From UBA6054 sp964522095 (GTDB lineage Bacteria; Planctomycetota; Phycisphaerae; Phycisphaerales; UBA1924), in NCBI GenBank assembly GCA_964522095.1, contig CAZFSO010000003.1:1-64000 (forward strand): a stretch of DNA of 64,000 nt, given 5' to 3'. This document shows, piece by piece, positions 32,933-41,647 of the stretch. Position numbers and translations under genes: made by a program. Under the pieces are notes generated by a model. That model was given only the letters and a program-made list of their open reading frames with translations, was not told where the DNA came from and did not search any database. The stretch's first letter is position 1, and each line of letters begins with the position of its first letter.

Positions 32933-34180
32933 ATGATCCGCGCGATGGGCGACATGGACGCAGCGTCCGAACAGACGTCGTTTGAAACGCAGGCCGCGGC
33001 CGTCATGAGCGAGTTGCGCGGGGCGTTCCTCGGGCTGGTCGAGGCGTTGCCCGGGGGCGCGGACCGGGCCGTCGACCTGGAGAAGGCCCTGGGCGTCAGC
33101 AAGACGCTCGGATGGCAGATCCACCGCCTCGCGACGAGTTCGGACCCGGTCCGGGAGGCGGCCCAGGTCCCGGGGGCGGGCGCGGTGCGTCAGGTGCTCC
33201 GGGCGGCCCGAGCCGCGGGGGTGGGGGAAGACCGGCTCGAACGCGTCGATCGCGCGATGGAACGCTTCGAGTCGCTCGTCGACCAGCACGCCGGCGACCG
33301 CGGCGTGTTCGTCGCGATGGTCGGCGGGATGGCCGGCGCGGATTCCCGGGCCATCGACCTGCGGACCCGGCGCCAGGCCTTCCGGCTCAACAGCCAGGTG
33401 TGGGGCGTGCAGATCAAGACCTTCGTGACCTGCGCCATCTTCCAGCCGGGCCGTGAGGCGTCGCTCCACGACATGGTCGTGCTGCGGGGGTTGCGCGACG
33501 CGCGGCGGCTGCGGTCCGGGGTGCCGCTCCAGGTGTCCGGCTACCGGCTGACGGACGGTTCGCAGCGCCCGACCGAGCCGACGGCGCTGAAGGCCGGCGA
33601 GCCGCTTGAGGCCGGGAGCGACCCCCGCCTGCTCGGCGAGTTCTGCTCGCGCCCCCTGCCCGAACTGGAGACGTGCGTTCAGGACGGGGTCGTGAGCACC
33701 TTCCTGCGCGCCTCGCCGTTGGGCAACACCGGCGCGAGGACGATCTACCTGGCCGACCTGCGGCGCGACCTCGCCTGGCGCGGCGACGGGGGCGGGACCA
33801 ACACGCACATCCGCTCGGCCACGGTGCTCAAGCCCACCGAGGTCGTCGTGGTCGATTCGCTGATCCCGCGCGGCATGTTCGGGCCGCTGCGCCCGGTGGC
33901 CACGGTGTTCGGATCGCTGAACCGGCTCGGCGAGACCGACCCGCAGGCCTTCCACCCGGACGAGACCCTCCCCGTCGAGGCCCGGGTGTACACCGGGTCC
34001 GGGCTGGAAGCGCTCGCGACGCCGGCCGTCCCGCGGTACCGGGAGATGGTCGCGTCCGTGCTTGAGCGGGTGGGCTGGTCGACCGAAGACTTCGACCTGT
34101 ACCGGTGCGTGGTGGACTACCCCGTGCTCGGGTCGACCATCCAACTGCGCTTCGAGTTGCCCGCGACCGGCGGCTGGTGA
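32933..34180 (+). CDS. Unknown protein with an HTH-like N-terminal region
   Basis: This is a 415-residue soluble protein. I do not recognise a named family. Residues about 40-75 (DRAVDLEKALGVSKTLGWQI) have the spacing of a helix-turn-helix. A helical part is next, then a mixed region with SQVWGVQIKTFVTCAIFQPG and STFLRASPLGNTGARTIY, and the C-terminal YREMVASVLERVGWSTEDFD. It could be a DNA-binding regulator, but that is weakly supported. The ATG is at 32933 or 32945. It is divergent from PEP-CTERM gene 2, so the two may share the A/T-rich control region. Confidence 0.55.
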   Translation: MIRAMGDMDAASEQTSFETQAAAVMSELRGAFLGLVEALPGGADRAVDLEKALGVSKTLGWQIHRLATSSDPVREAAQVPGAGAVRQVLRAARAAGVGEDRLERVDRAMERFESLVDQHAGDRGVFVAMVGGMAGADSRAIDLRTRRQAFRLNSQVWGVQIKTFVTCAIFQPGREASLHDMVVLRGLRDARRLRSGVPLQVSGYRLTDGSQRPTEPTALKAGEPLEAGSDPRLLGEFCSRPLPELETCVQDGVVSTFLRASPLGNTGARTIYLADLRRDLAWRGDGGGTNTHIRSATVLKPTEVVVVDSLIPRGMFGPLRPVATVFGSLNRLGETDPQAFHPDETLPVEARVYTGSGLEALATPAVPRYREMVASVLERVGWSTEDFDLYRCVVDYPVLGSTIQLRFELPATGGW

Positions 34181-34186
34181 GGCGGC

Positions 34187-34705
34187 TCAGCCCCCGCCCG
34201 CGATCGGCTTCCAGCCTTCGGCTTGGACGGCTTCGAGCACCGCGCCCGCGTGGTCCGGCACGCGGACCTTGTCCCAGCGCCGGAGCACCGTGCGGTCGGG
34301 CCCGACGAGGTAGGTCGTGCGCAGCAGGCCCATGTAGGTGCGGCCGTACATCGACTTCTCGGCCCACACGCCGTACTTCGGGGCGACCTTGGGGTCGGGC
34401 TTGCCGTCCTTGCCGACGCGGTCGTCGGCCAGCAGGCGGAGATGCAGGCCGGCGTCCTCGGCGAACTTGCGCTTGCTCTTCGTGCCGAGGATGGACACCC
34501 CGACGACCTCCGCCCCGGCCTTGCGGAACGCCGGCGCAAGGGCGGAGAACTCCTGGGCCTCCCGGGTGCAGCCGGTCGTGCAGTCCTTGGGATAGAAGAA
34601 CAGGACGATCCCGCGGCCCGACCGCTCGGAGAGCGTGAACGGGCGGTCGTCCTGGTCGGGCAGCGTGAAGTCCGGGGCCTTGCGGCCGGGTTCGATCGGG
34701 GGCAC
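34187..34705 (-). CDS. bcp: Bcp/PrxQ-type peroxiredoxin
   Basis: This 172-residue thiol peroxidase reduces hydroperoxides with thioredoxin in the cytoplasm. It has PDFTLPDQDD and the active site FFYPKDCTTGCTREAQEF. The peroxidatic cysteine is C46. The resolving cysteine that typically follows five residues later is Gln here, while an extra C42 sits just before the active site. The GTG start at 34705 has CGGAG six bases upstream. A Fur-family regulator and a tRNA are next on the same strand. Convergent with the HTH-like gene. Confidence 0.9.
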   Translation of the reverse strand: MPPIEPGRKAPDFTLPDQDDRPFTLSERSGRGIVLFFYPKDCTTGCTREAQEFSALAPAFRKAGAEVVGVSILGTKSKRKFAEDAGLHLRLLADDRVGKDGKPDPKVAPKYGVWAEKSMYGRTYMGLLRTTYLVGPDRTVLRRWDKVRVPDHAGAVLEAVQAEGWKPIAGGG

Positions 34706-34755
34706 GGCGTGCTCCGGTTCGGTGTGCGGGGGGAGAGGAACAGGGGGAAGAGAAG

Positions 34756-34840
34756 TAGGCCTGGAGGGACTCGAACCCTCACTCCCGTTTCCGGGACGCG
34801 GCTTTTAAGGCCGCTGCGTCTGCCATTCCGCCACAGGCCC
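34756..34840 (-). tRNA. tRNA-Leu, anticodon UAA
   Basis: This is an 85-base class II tRNA. The acceptor stem GGGCCTG pairs with CAGGCCT (one G-U pair) and is followed by discriminator A. The anticodon stem GCGGC/GCCGC encloses the loop CTTAAAA, giving anticodon TAA (34805-34807). The variable arm forms a GTCCCG...CGGGAG-type stem. The T loop is GGTTCGAGTC. CCA is not encoded. It reads UUA and probably UUG leucine codons, rare in this GC-rich genome. Confidence 0.95.
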
Positions 34841-34853
34841 GGCGTCTCGGGTG

Positions 34854-35231
34854 CTAGCCGGCCCTGGCGCAGCGGTCGCACAGGCCGAACAGGGTGATGT
34901 CGTGCCGCTCGACGCGAAAGCCCGCCGGGGCGAGGGCGCCCAGCCCGCCGGGGCAGCCGGAGATCTCGTAGGCCTTGCGGCAGGCCCGGCACTGGAAGTG
35001 GTGGTGGTGGTCCTTGTCGGCCAGTTCGTAGCGGGCGGCTTCGCCGGGCAGTTCGACCTTGACGACCTCGCCGAGGCGTTCAAGGGCCTTGACGGTGCGG
35101 TAGACGGTGGCGAGGGAGACGCCCGGGACGGAGGCGGACGCCTTGTTCTGGATCTCCCTGGGCGTCAGGGGGCGGCCTTCCGGGGTGAACAAGGCCCGGA
35201 TGGCGTCTCGTTGGCGGGTGGACCGGTCCAT
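34854..35231 (-). CDS. Fur-family transcriptional regulator
   Basis: In this 125-residue protein the winged-helix part has LTPREIQNKASASVPGVSLA and TVYRTVKALERLGEVVKVEL. The metal-binding part has DKDHHHHFQCRACRKAYEI and the second cysteine pair LCDRC. It could be Fur, Zur or PerR, and sequence alone does not decide. It is divergent from glnA and lies upstream of tRNA-Leu and the peroxiredoxin, which fits PerR. A Fur box upstream of iscSUA fits Fur. The ATG at 35231 is chosen because the family starts there. Confidence 0.88.
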   Translation of the reverse strand: MDRSTRQRDAIRALFTPEGRPLTPREIQNKASASVPGVSLATVYRTVKALERLGEVVKVELPGEAARYELADKDHHHHFQCRACRKAYEISGCPGGLGALAPAGFRVERHDITLFGLCDRCARAG

Positions 35232-35373
35232 CGGGGTGAGGATAGGGAGTTGGGCGGGATGTGGAAGATCTGGGAGTTTCGGTTGCAGGTCCGGCGCGGC
35301 CCGCCAACCATATCGGCGTCCCGGGAACCGGGGTCCGCCCGCTGTGCAAGTGCTTTCGTGGAGAAAGACGCGT

Positions 35374-37575
35374 ATGATGACGAGCACCGACCCGCATGCT
35401 GAAGCCGTGGCCGCCTCGACCAGATGGCAGGCCCAATCGGCCGCCCCGCACGCGGGAAGCCAGCGCATCGACGAGATCTACGGCGTGGACGTTTTCGACA
35501 TGCGCACCATGCGAGAGCGTCTGCCCAAGGGGACGTTCAAGTCGGTGCTGGCGTCGGTCACGGGGGGGCAGCGCATCGGCCCCCTCGACGCCGACGTGAT
35601 CGCCACCGCCATGAAGGACTGGGCCATCGAGCGCGGCGCCACGCACTACTGCCACTGGTTCCACCCGATGACGGGCCTGACGGCCGAGAAGCACGACGGG
35701 CTGTCGATCCCGGACGGTGAGGGCGGGGTGGTCTTCCAACTGTCCGGGGCCGACCTGGTGCAGGGTGAGCCCGACGCGTCGAGTTTTCCCTCGGGCGGCC
35801 TTCGCGCGACCTTCGAGGCGCGGGGCTACACCGCGTGGGACTCGACCTCGCCGGCGTTCATCGTGCGCGGCGCGAACTACGCGACCCTGTGCATCCCCAC
35901 GGCGTTCGTCTCGTGGAACGGCGAGGCGCTGGACAAGAAGACGCCGCTGCTGCGCTCCATCGAGGCCCTGGGCGTGCAGGCGATGCGCGTGCTCAGGATC
36001 TTCGGGACCGACGCGGGGGTGACCTCGGTCGGCTCGACCCTTGGGGTCGAGCAGGAGTACTTCCTGGTCGACCGCAACCTGTACCACGCGCGCCCCGACC
36101 TTTCGACCTGCGACCGCACGCTGTTCGGCTCGCGCCCGCCGAAGCACCAGCAACTCGAGGACCACTACTTCGGGTCGATCCAGCCCCGTGTGCTGAGTTT
36201 CATGGCCGAGGTCGAGGGCGAACTGTACCGGCTCGGCGTGCCGGTCCGCACGCGCCACAACGAGGTCGCGCCCGGGCAGTACGAGATCGCGCCCCTGTTC
36301 GAGAGTTCCAACATCGCCTGCGACCACCAGATGCTGGTGATGGAGTCGCTCAAGCGCGTCGCCGGGCGCTACGGGCTGGCGTGCATCCTGCACGAGAAGC
36401 CCTTCGCGGGCGTCAACGGCTCGGGCAAGCACAACAACTGGTCGCTCTCGACCGACACCGGCGTCAACCTGCTCGACCCGCAGGACGAGACCCACACCAA
36501 CCTGCAGTTCATGGTGTTCCTCGCGGCGGTGATCCGCGCGGTGGACGTGCACGCCGACCTGCTCCGCGCGTGCATCGCCAGCGCGAGCAACGACCACCGC
36601 CTGGGCGCCAACGAGGCGCCGCCGGCGATCATCTCGATCTTCCTGGGCGACATGCTCACCGACCTGGTCGAGCAACTGGAGAAGGGCGCGACCAGCCGCA
36701 CGCTCAAGGGCGGCAGCCTCGACCTGGGCGCCCGGACGCTGCCGATGCTCCGCCGCGATTCGGGCGACCGCAACCGCACCAGCCCCTTCGCCTTCACCGG
36801 CAACAAGTTCGAGTTCCGCGCGGTCGGGTCGAGCGCGTCGGTCGCCTGGCCGAACACGGTGATCAACACCATCGTGGCCGAGTCGCTGGACCACCTGGCG
36901 ACCGAGATCGAGGGGCGGCTCAAGAGCGAGGCGCCGACGCCCGCGCAACTGGAGAAGGTCGTCAAGGGCGTGCTCCAGGCGGTCGTCAAGGAGCACAAGC
37001 GCGTGATCTTCAACGGCGACGGCTACTCGGACGAGTGGCAGCAGGAGGCCGAGCGCCGGGGCCTGCCCAACCTGCGGACCACGCCAGACGCCCTGGGCGC
37101 CCTCCAGACCGCCAAGGCCCGGTCGGTCTTCAAGCGCTACCGGGTGCTCAGCCGTGCGGAACTCGACTCGCGGTGCGAGATCTTCGCCGAGCAGTACATC
37201 AACCGCATGCGGATCGAGGCCGAGACCATGGTCGCGATGGCCAGGCGGATGATCCAGCCCGCGGTGTTCGAGCACCAGCGCCGCCTGGCCCAGACCGTCA
37301 CGGCCACCGAGCAGGCCGGGATCGACGCGACCGACGCCCGCGAGATGCTCGAGGAGGTGGTCGACCTGGTCGGGCGGCTGCGGGCCCAGACCGGCCGGCT
37401 CTGCGCCCTGCTCGATGGCGTGCCCGAGGACGCCCACCAGGGGGCCCGCTACGTCCGCGACGAGGTGTTCTGCGCGATGGAAGACCTCCGGGCGACCGGC
37501 GACCGGCTGGAGACCCTCGTGGCGGCCGAACTCTGGCCGATGCCGACCTACCGCGAACTGATGACCATCCGCTGA
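35374..37575 (+). CDS. glnN: Type III glutamine synthetase
   Basis: This 733-residue protein matches the length and order of GSIII, not GSI or GSII. Motifs are YCHWFHPMTG and AEKHD near the N-terminus, VEQEYFLVD, the ATP/glutamate region ARTRHNEVAPGQYE-like (here TRHNEVAPGQYEIAPLFE), NGSGKHNNWSL, and a long helical C-terminus (EQAGIDATDAREMLEEVVDL). It makes glutamine from glutamate, ammonia and ATP. Two adjacent ATG codons at 35374 and 35377 are possible starts, with GGAG about 10 bases upstream. It is divergent from the Fur-family gene. Confidence 0.95.
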   Translation: MMTSTDPHAEAVAASTRWQAQSAAPHAGSQRIDEIYGVDVFDMRTMRERLPKGTFKSVLASVTGGQRIGPLDADVIATAMKDWAIERGATHYCHWFHPMTGLTAEKHDGLSIPDGEGGVVFQLSGADLVQGEPDASSFPSGGLRATFEARGYTAWDSTSPAFIVRGANYATLCIPTAFVSWNGEALDKKTPLLRSIEALGVQAMRVLRIFGTDAGVTSVGSTLGVEQEYFLVDRNLYHARPDLSTCDRTLFGSRPPKHQQLEDHYFGSIQPRVLSFMAEVEGELYRLGVPVRTRHNEVAPGQYEIAPLFESSNIACDHQMLVMESLKRVAGRYGLACILHEKPFAGVNGSGKHNNWSLSTDTGVNLLDPQDETHTNLQFMVFLAAVIRAVDVHADLLRACIASASNDHRLGANEAPPAIISIFLGDMLTDLVEQLEKGATSRTLKGGSLDLGARTLPMLRRDSGDRNRTSPFAFTGNKFEFRAVGSSASVAWPNTVINTIVAESLDHLATEIEGRLKSEAPTPAQLEKVVKGVLQAVVKEHKRVIFNGDGYSDEWQQEAERRGLPNLRTTPDALGALQTAKARSVFKRYRVLSRAELDSRCEIFAEQYINRMRIEAETMVAMARRMIQPAVFEHQRRLAQTVTATEQAGIDATDAREMLEEVVDLVGRLRAQTGRLCALLDGVPEDAHQGARYVRDEVFCAMEDLRATGDRLETLVAAELWPMPTYRELMTIR

Positions 37576-37625
37576 GCCGTTTTCGACGCCGGGCGGGCCC
37601 AACGCCCGCGCTATCATGGGGGCCT

Positions 37626-38492
37626 ATGGACAACCGCCAGACCCAGATCCGCGAACGCGCCGGCCTCGAAGAGGCCCGGATCAACGCCGACCTCATCGAG
37701 TTCCTCAACAAGTGGAGTTCGCCGGTCCTCATCCTGATCGGGCTGGTCGGGCTGGGCTGGTTCGGCTGGAACTACCTGGAGCGTGCGCGCGCCGAGAAGG
37801 TCAACCAGGCGTTCGCCGCCCTGGAAGGCGCCGCCGCGGGCGGCAGCCCGTCGCCGGCCTCGCTGCGCAACATCGCGGCCGAGTACGGCGGCGTCGGCTC
37901 GGTGGCGCACCTCGCGCTGCTGCGCACCGCGGACCTGTATTTGCAGGCCGCGATCGCCCGCGTCGAGCCGGGGGCCGAACTGGACCCGTCCGGCGAGCCG
38001 GTCAACGAGGCCGACCGGCTCGACGACGAGCGCGTCGCGGCCTACCTGTCCCAGGCGCGGGACCTGAGCCGCCAGGTCGCCGACTCGACCGGCAACGAGC
38101 CGGGCATGGGCCTGCTGCGCTACCAGGCCTTCATGCGGCACGGCGCCGCGCTGGAGGGGCTCGGCTCGCCCGACGAGGCCAAGGCGAGTTACGCACAAGC
38201 CGCCGAGGCGGCGCGGGCCGGCGGGTTCCCGCAGTTGGCCGGCCTGGCCGAGTCACGCACCGAGCGTTCGCTGGGGGGCATGGTGTCCCTGCCGTCGCGG
38301 GCCGAACTGGCGCCGCTGCCGGGCGAGGAAGCCGCGAACGGGGCGGGCGAGGTCCCGATGAACCTGGACGAGTTGCTCTCCAGCCCGCTGCTGCAGGAGG
38401 GCGCGGGGTTGTCCGACGAGGTTGCCCCCGACCTTGGCCAGACCCCCGGCGAGCCCGAGGCCCCGCCGGCGGAAGCGCCCGCCACGCCGTGA
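37626..38492 (+). CDS. YfgM-like membrane-anchored TPR protein
   Basis: This 288-residue protein has a cytoplasmic N-terminus, one membrane helix (VLILIGLVGLGWFGWNYLE), then Ala-rich TPR-like helices (LALLRTADLYLQAAIARVE, DEAKASYAQAAEAARAGG) and an acidic, Pro-rich tail. The organisation matches YfgM-type proteins, ancillary to the Sec translocon and linked to periplasmic folding. The length and tail differ, so the match is by architecture only. The stop overlaps the next start (GTGA), coupling it to the pseudouridine synthase. Confidence 0.6.
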   Translation: MDNRQTQIRERAGLEEARINADLIEFLNKWSSPVLILIGLVGLGWFGWNYLERARAEKVNQAFAALEGAAAGGSPSPASLRNIAAEYGGVGSVAHLALLRTADLYLQAAIARVEPGAELDPSGEPVNEADRLDDERVAAYLSQARDLSRQVADSTGNEPGMGLLRYQAFMRHGAALEGLGSPDEAKASYAQAAEAARAGGFPQLAGLAESRTERSLGGMVSLPSRAELAPLPGEEAANGAGEVPMNLDELLSSPLLQEGAGLSDEVAPDLGQTPGEPEAPPAEAPATP

Positions 38493-39682
38493 GCGCGGGC
38501 GAAGTCCCACCATCCGAGCCCGCGGGCGTGGCGGACGGCTCCGACGGGCCGGCGCCGGCGCACCCGCCGCTGCTCCAGCCGGGCGGGAAGGTCGACCCGG
38601 ACGCGGTGCGGGCGGCCTACGAGCGGGCGCGTGAGGACGGTGACGACGGATTCCTGGCCCGCGTCCGGTTCGAGTTGCAGCGCGATCTGCAGACCCGCCT
38701 GGACAAGTACCTCGTCACGCGCGTGACCTTCATGAGCCGCAGCGGCCTGCAGCGCCTGATCGAGGGCGGGGGCGTGACGGTCAACGCCCGGCCGGGCAAA
38801 GCCTCCACGAAACTGCGGGGGGGCGACGTGGTGGAGGTGCTGATCCCGCCGCCGCCGTCCGGAGAGATCGAACCCGAGGACGTCCCGCTGCGGGCGCTGC
38901 TCGAGGACGAGCACCTGATCGTGATCGACAAGCCGGCGGACATCATCGTGCACCCCGCGCGGTCCGAGAACACGGGCACGATGCTCAACGCCCTCGCCTG
39001 GCGGTTCCGCCACGTCTCGGGCGGCGAACTGTCGCCGGTGGGGGAGGAGTTCGCCCGGCCCGGCGTCGTGCACCGCCTGGACCGGCACACGTCGGGGTGC
39101 ATCGTCTTCGCCAAGACCGAGGAGGCGCACTGGAAACTCGGGCGCCAGTTCGAGAACCGCACGGTCGACAAGCGGTACTTGGCGGTCGTCCAGGGCTGGG
39201 TCGAGCCGGTCAACCAGGTGATCGACCTGCCCCTCGGCCCGCACCCGTCCAAGGCCAAGGGCGCCCGGGAGAAGCGCGTGGTGCGCCACGACGACCTGGG
39301 CAAGGCCTCGGTGACGATCTGCCGCGTCCGGGAACGCTACGAGACGCCCGAGGGTCGGCGGTACAGCCTGGTCGAACTGGAACTCAAGACCGGGCGCACG
39401 CACCAGATCCGCGTCCACCTGTCGCACCTGGGCCACCCGATCGTCGGCGACGACATGTACGCCGGGCGTCCGTTCGAGTCGCCGTCCGGCCTGCGGGTCG
39501 AGCGGCAGGCCCTGCACGCGGCCCTCCTGGCCTTCGAGCACCCGATCACCGGGGCGCCGGTGGTGTGCGTGTCGCCGCCGCGGGAGGAGATCGCGGCGTT
39601 GATCGCGGAACTGCGCACCAACGCCAGGCCCGGCGCGGTGCACGCCGAGGGCAGCGTGCCCCTCGCCCGGTTCGGGCTGTAG
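38489..39682 (+). CDS. RluD-family 23S rRNA pseudouridine synthase
   Basis: This 397-residue protein starts at GTG (38489), overlapping the previous stop. After an unconserved 60-residue N-terminus, an S4 RNA-binding domain has RLDKYLVTRVTFMSRSGLQR. The catalytic core has LIVIDKPADIIVHP, PGVVHRLDRHTSGCIVFAKT with the catalytic Asp, and KTGRTHQIRVHLSHLGHPIV. RluD modifies helix 69 of 23S rRNA and related enzymes act elsewhere. The exact site is not predicted. Confidence 0.9.
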   Translation: MSAGEVPPSEPAGVADGSDGPAPAHPPLLQPGGKVDPDAVRAAYERAREDGDDGFLARVRFELQRDLQTRLDKYLVTRVTFMSRSGLQRLIEGGGVTVNARPGKASTKLRGGDVVEVLIPPPPSGEIEPEDVPLRALLEDEHLIVIDKPADIIVHPARSENTGTMLNALAWRFRHVSGGELSPVGEEFARPGVVHRLDRHTSGCIVFAKTEEAHWKLGRQFENRTVDKRYLAVVQGWVEPVNQVIDLPLGPHPSKAKGAREKRVVRHDDLGKASVTICRVRERYETPEGRRYSLVELELKTGRTHQIRVHLSHLGHPIVGDDMYAGRPFESPSGLRVERQALHAALLAFEHPITGAPVVCVSPPREEIAALIAELRTNARPGAVHAEGSVPLARFGL

Positions 39683-39855
39683 GGCCCGGGTTCTCGGCCG
39701 GTGGCCGCCCGCCGGGGCGGTGATCGGACCGGCGTGACCGCGCGTACCGGCGCGGGCGGCCGCAACTTGCCCGGGTTGACTCGCCTCGCCGGGCCGGGTT
39801 TGCGATGGTGAAGGGGTGGGTGGTCTTCGGCCGCCCCTCGGATGGAGCGATCACC

Positions 39856-40737
39856 ATGACCAGCACCGCCATCGCCGGCCTTCTCGGTTCCCTCCTCCTC
39901 CTCGCCGGGACCCCCGCGGGGGCGTCGGATGGGCAGGACCCCGCGCTCGACGCCGCGGGGACGCCGGCGGAGGCCACGGACGCCGGGCCCGCCAAGGTCC
40001 TCGTGACGGTGAGCATGCCCGACGGGCGACGCATCGTCTTCGAGCAGGACGCCGGCGAGGACGGGCCCGGCTCGACCGGCGTGACCCGGGTGCTCCCCGA
40101 CGGCTCGCGCATCAGTTACGGCACGCCCACCAACGGGCGTGCGGCCAGGTCCGGCGGCTCGGGCCGCTCGAAGGCCAAGTCGTCCGGGCGCGGCGGCGGG
40201 GGCTCGAAGTCGTCCGCCGGCGGCGGGCGTGGCTCCTCGGGCGGCGGGGGCAAGTCCGCGTCCATTGGCGGTGGGGGCGGCGGGGGTGGGGGTGGCGGGA
40301 GCGCCAAGGCGAGCGGCTCGTCGCCCGCCGGGGCGCGTGCGCCCTTCCAGGGACGCCAGCCCGTGCCGACGATCGGCTCGCCCCGCTACGACGACGAGGG
40401 CGCCACCGGCGGTCAGGACGTGCGGTTCCACGACGCGGGCATCTCGGCCATGGTGATCGGGCGGACCGTCTTCATCTGGGGCGCGGACGTCGTCCAGTCG
40501 ACCGTGGAGTTCGGGCTTGTCGAGGGAGAGCGTTTCGCCTTCGACGGCGCGATCGCGCGGCACGATCGCCCCAACCAGCCCTCCGGCTCGCCCCTTTCGA
40601 GCATCGAGCAGATGTACGCCCCCCTGAAACTCGAGTACGATGCCGGCGAGGTCGTCACCCTCAGCATGCACTCGCGGGCGGAGAACCCCGACTCGCCGGA
40701 CCGCGAGATCCGTTCCTGGACGTTCCGGGTCCGGTGA
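39856..40737 (+). CDS. Exported protein with long Gly/Ser-rich linker
   Basis: This 293-residue protein starts at the ATG at 39856, with GGAG eight bases upstream and a clear signal peptide (MTSTAIAGLLGSLLLLAGTP). A short beta-rich segment (KVLVTVSMPDGRRIVF) comes next, then about 80 residues of Gly, Ser and Lys in low-complexity runs. A second folded part (QDVRFHDAGISAMVIGRTVF to the end) finishes it. No family is recognised. The glycine tract is encoded by long G/C runs and could be prone to slippage. It is followed directly by the phosphopantetheinyl transferase gene, 12 bases away. Confidence 0.6.
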   Translation: MTSTAIAGLLGSLLLLAGTPAGASDGQDPALDAAGTPAEATDAGPAKVLVTVSMPDGRRIVFEQDAGEDGPGSTGVTRVLPDGSRISYGTPTNGRAARSGGSGRSKAKSSGRGGGGSKSSAGGGRGSSGGGGKSASIGGGGGGGGGGGSAKASGSSPAGARAPFQGRQPVPTIGSPRYDDEGATGGQDVRFHDAGISAMVIGRTVFIWGADVVQSTVEFGLVEGERFAFDGAIARHDRPNQPSGSPLSSIEQMYAPLKLEYDAGEVVTLSMHSRAENPDSPDREIRSWTFRVR

Positions 40738-40749
40738 GAGAGGACCGCC

Positions 40750-41463
40750 GTGCTGATCGATCTGCCAACCCGTGACACGCCGAGGGGCATCGAGATGCCC
40801 CCCCCGGGCGGCGTCCGCGTGTGGCTGTTCCGGGCCGAGGCGTCCCTGGCGGCACGACTGCACCCGACGCTCGGCCCCGACGAGGCCGAGGACGTCGAGC
40901 GCCTGGCCCGCGAGCGCGACCGGCACGCCGCCACCGTTTCGCGCGGCGTCTGGCGCGACGCCGCCGGTCGCCTGCTGGGCGTCGGGCCGGACGAGGTCAT
41001 CGTCGAGCGGACCGGCTACGGGCGGCCGTACCCCAAGGGCCTGGAACGCACCGTCGCCGACCTGAGCGTCACGCACGGGGGCGACCTGGTCGGCCTGGCG
41101 GTCGGGCGGGGCGTGCGCGTCGGGGTGGACGTCGAGCAGACCACCGGGGCCCAGATCGACGACCACGTGTCCCGGGCGGTCGAGACCGTCACCGGCCCGG
41201 CCATCGACCTCGTGCCGGACCGGACCGAACGCGTGCTGTTCGCCTGGTGCGTCCTGGAGGCGCTGCTCAAGGCCGACGGCCGCGGGATGCACCTGAACCC
41301 CAGCATGGTCAGCGCCGAGATCCGGACGCTGTGGGGCTGGAACTCGGCGCGGGTCGCGGGCACGGCGTGGTGGGTGCGCCGGTTCGAGACGCCGTCGGGC
41401 CACATCGGGGCGCTCGCGTGCGGCAGCCCCGCCGTGGACGTCGGTTTCGCGGGTCCGATCTGA
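40750..41463 (+). CDS. 4'-phosphopantetheinyl transferase superfamily protein
   Basis: This 237-residue protein is of the Sfp type. The magnesium-binding motif GVRVGVDVEQ and the later segment FAWCVLEALLKADGRG (in place of W-x-x-KE-A-x-x-K) are visible, and the N-terminal half shows the pseudo-dimeric arrangement. It transfers phosphopantetheine from CoA to carrier proteins. The Lys of the KE pair is Leu here, which is unusual, so activity or specificity is uncertain. It starts at GTG with GAGAGG upstream. No carrier protein or polyketide gene is nearby. Confidence 0.78.
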   Translation: MLIDLPTRDTPRGIEMPPPGGVRVWLFRAEASLAARLHPTLGPDEAEDVERLARERDRHAATVSRGVWRDAAGRLLGVGPDEVIVERTGYGRPYPKGLERTVADLSVTHGGDLVGLAVGRGVRVGVDVEQTTGAQIDDHVSRAVETVTGPAIDLVPDRTERVLFAWCVLEALLKADGRGMHLNPSMVSAEIRTLWGWNSARVAGTAWWVRRFETPSGHIGALACGSPAVDVGFAGPI

Positions 41464-41510
41464 AGCATTTTTCATTTGTGCTTCGATGCCCCGCTCCGGG
41501 CGTCCGATCC

Positions 41511-41539
41511 TTCATCCTGTGTGTTGCTTCTGCTAGACT
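41511..41539 (+). promoter_or_regulatory. Possible promoter of the exosortase/exopolysaccharide operon
   Basis: TTCATC (41511-41516) and TAGACT (41534-41539) are 17 bases apart in an A/T-rich stretch after the previous gene, about 110 bases before the first start. A weak match. Confidence 0.35.
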
Positions 41540-41647
41540 CCCCGCCGAGAGGTGCAGCATCCCCGCGATCGGTGCCGAGTCTGGAACGTCGCGGGCAACC
41601 CCCTTGTGGCGGGTGAGCATCACGCGTGCAGACGCGAAGGGGCCGGC

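Noticed and set aside
41462..41484. Hairpin GAAGCA / TGCTTC after the phosphopantetheinyl transferase gene as a terminator
   Set aside because: The stem is short, the loop is A/T-rich and no T run follows it. It was kept only as part of the promoter-bearing spacer.
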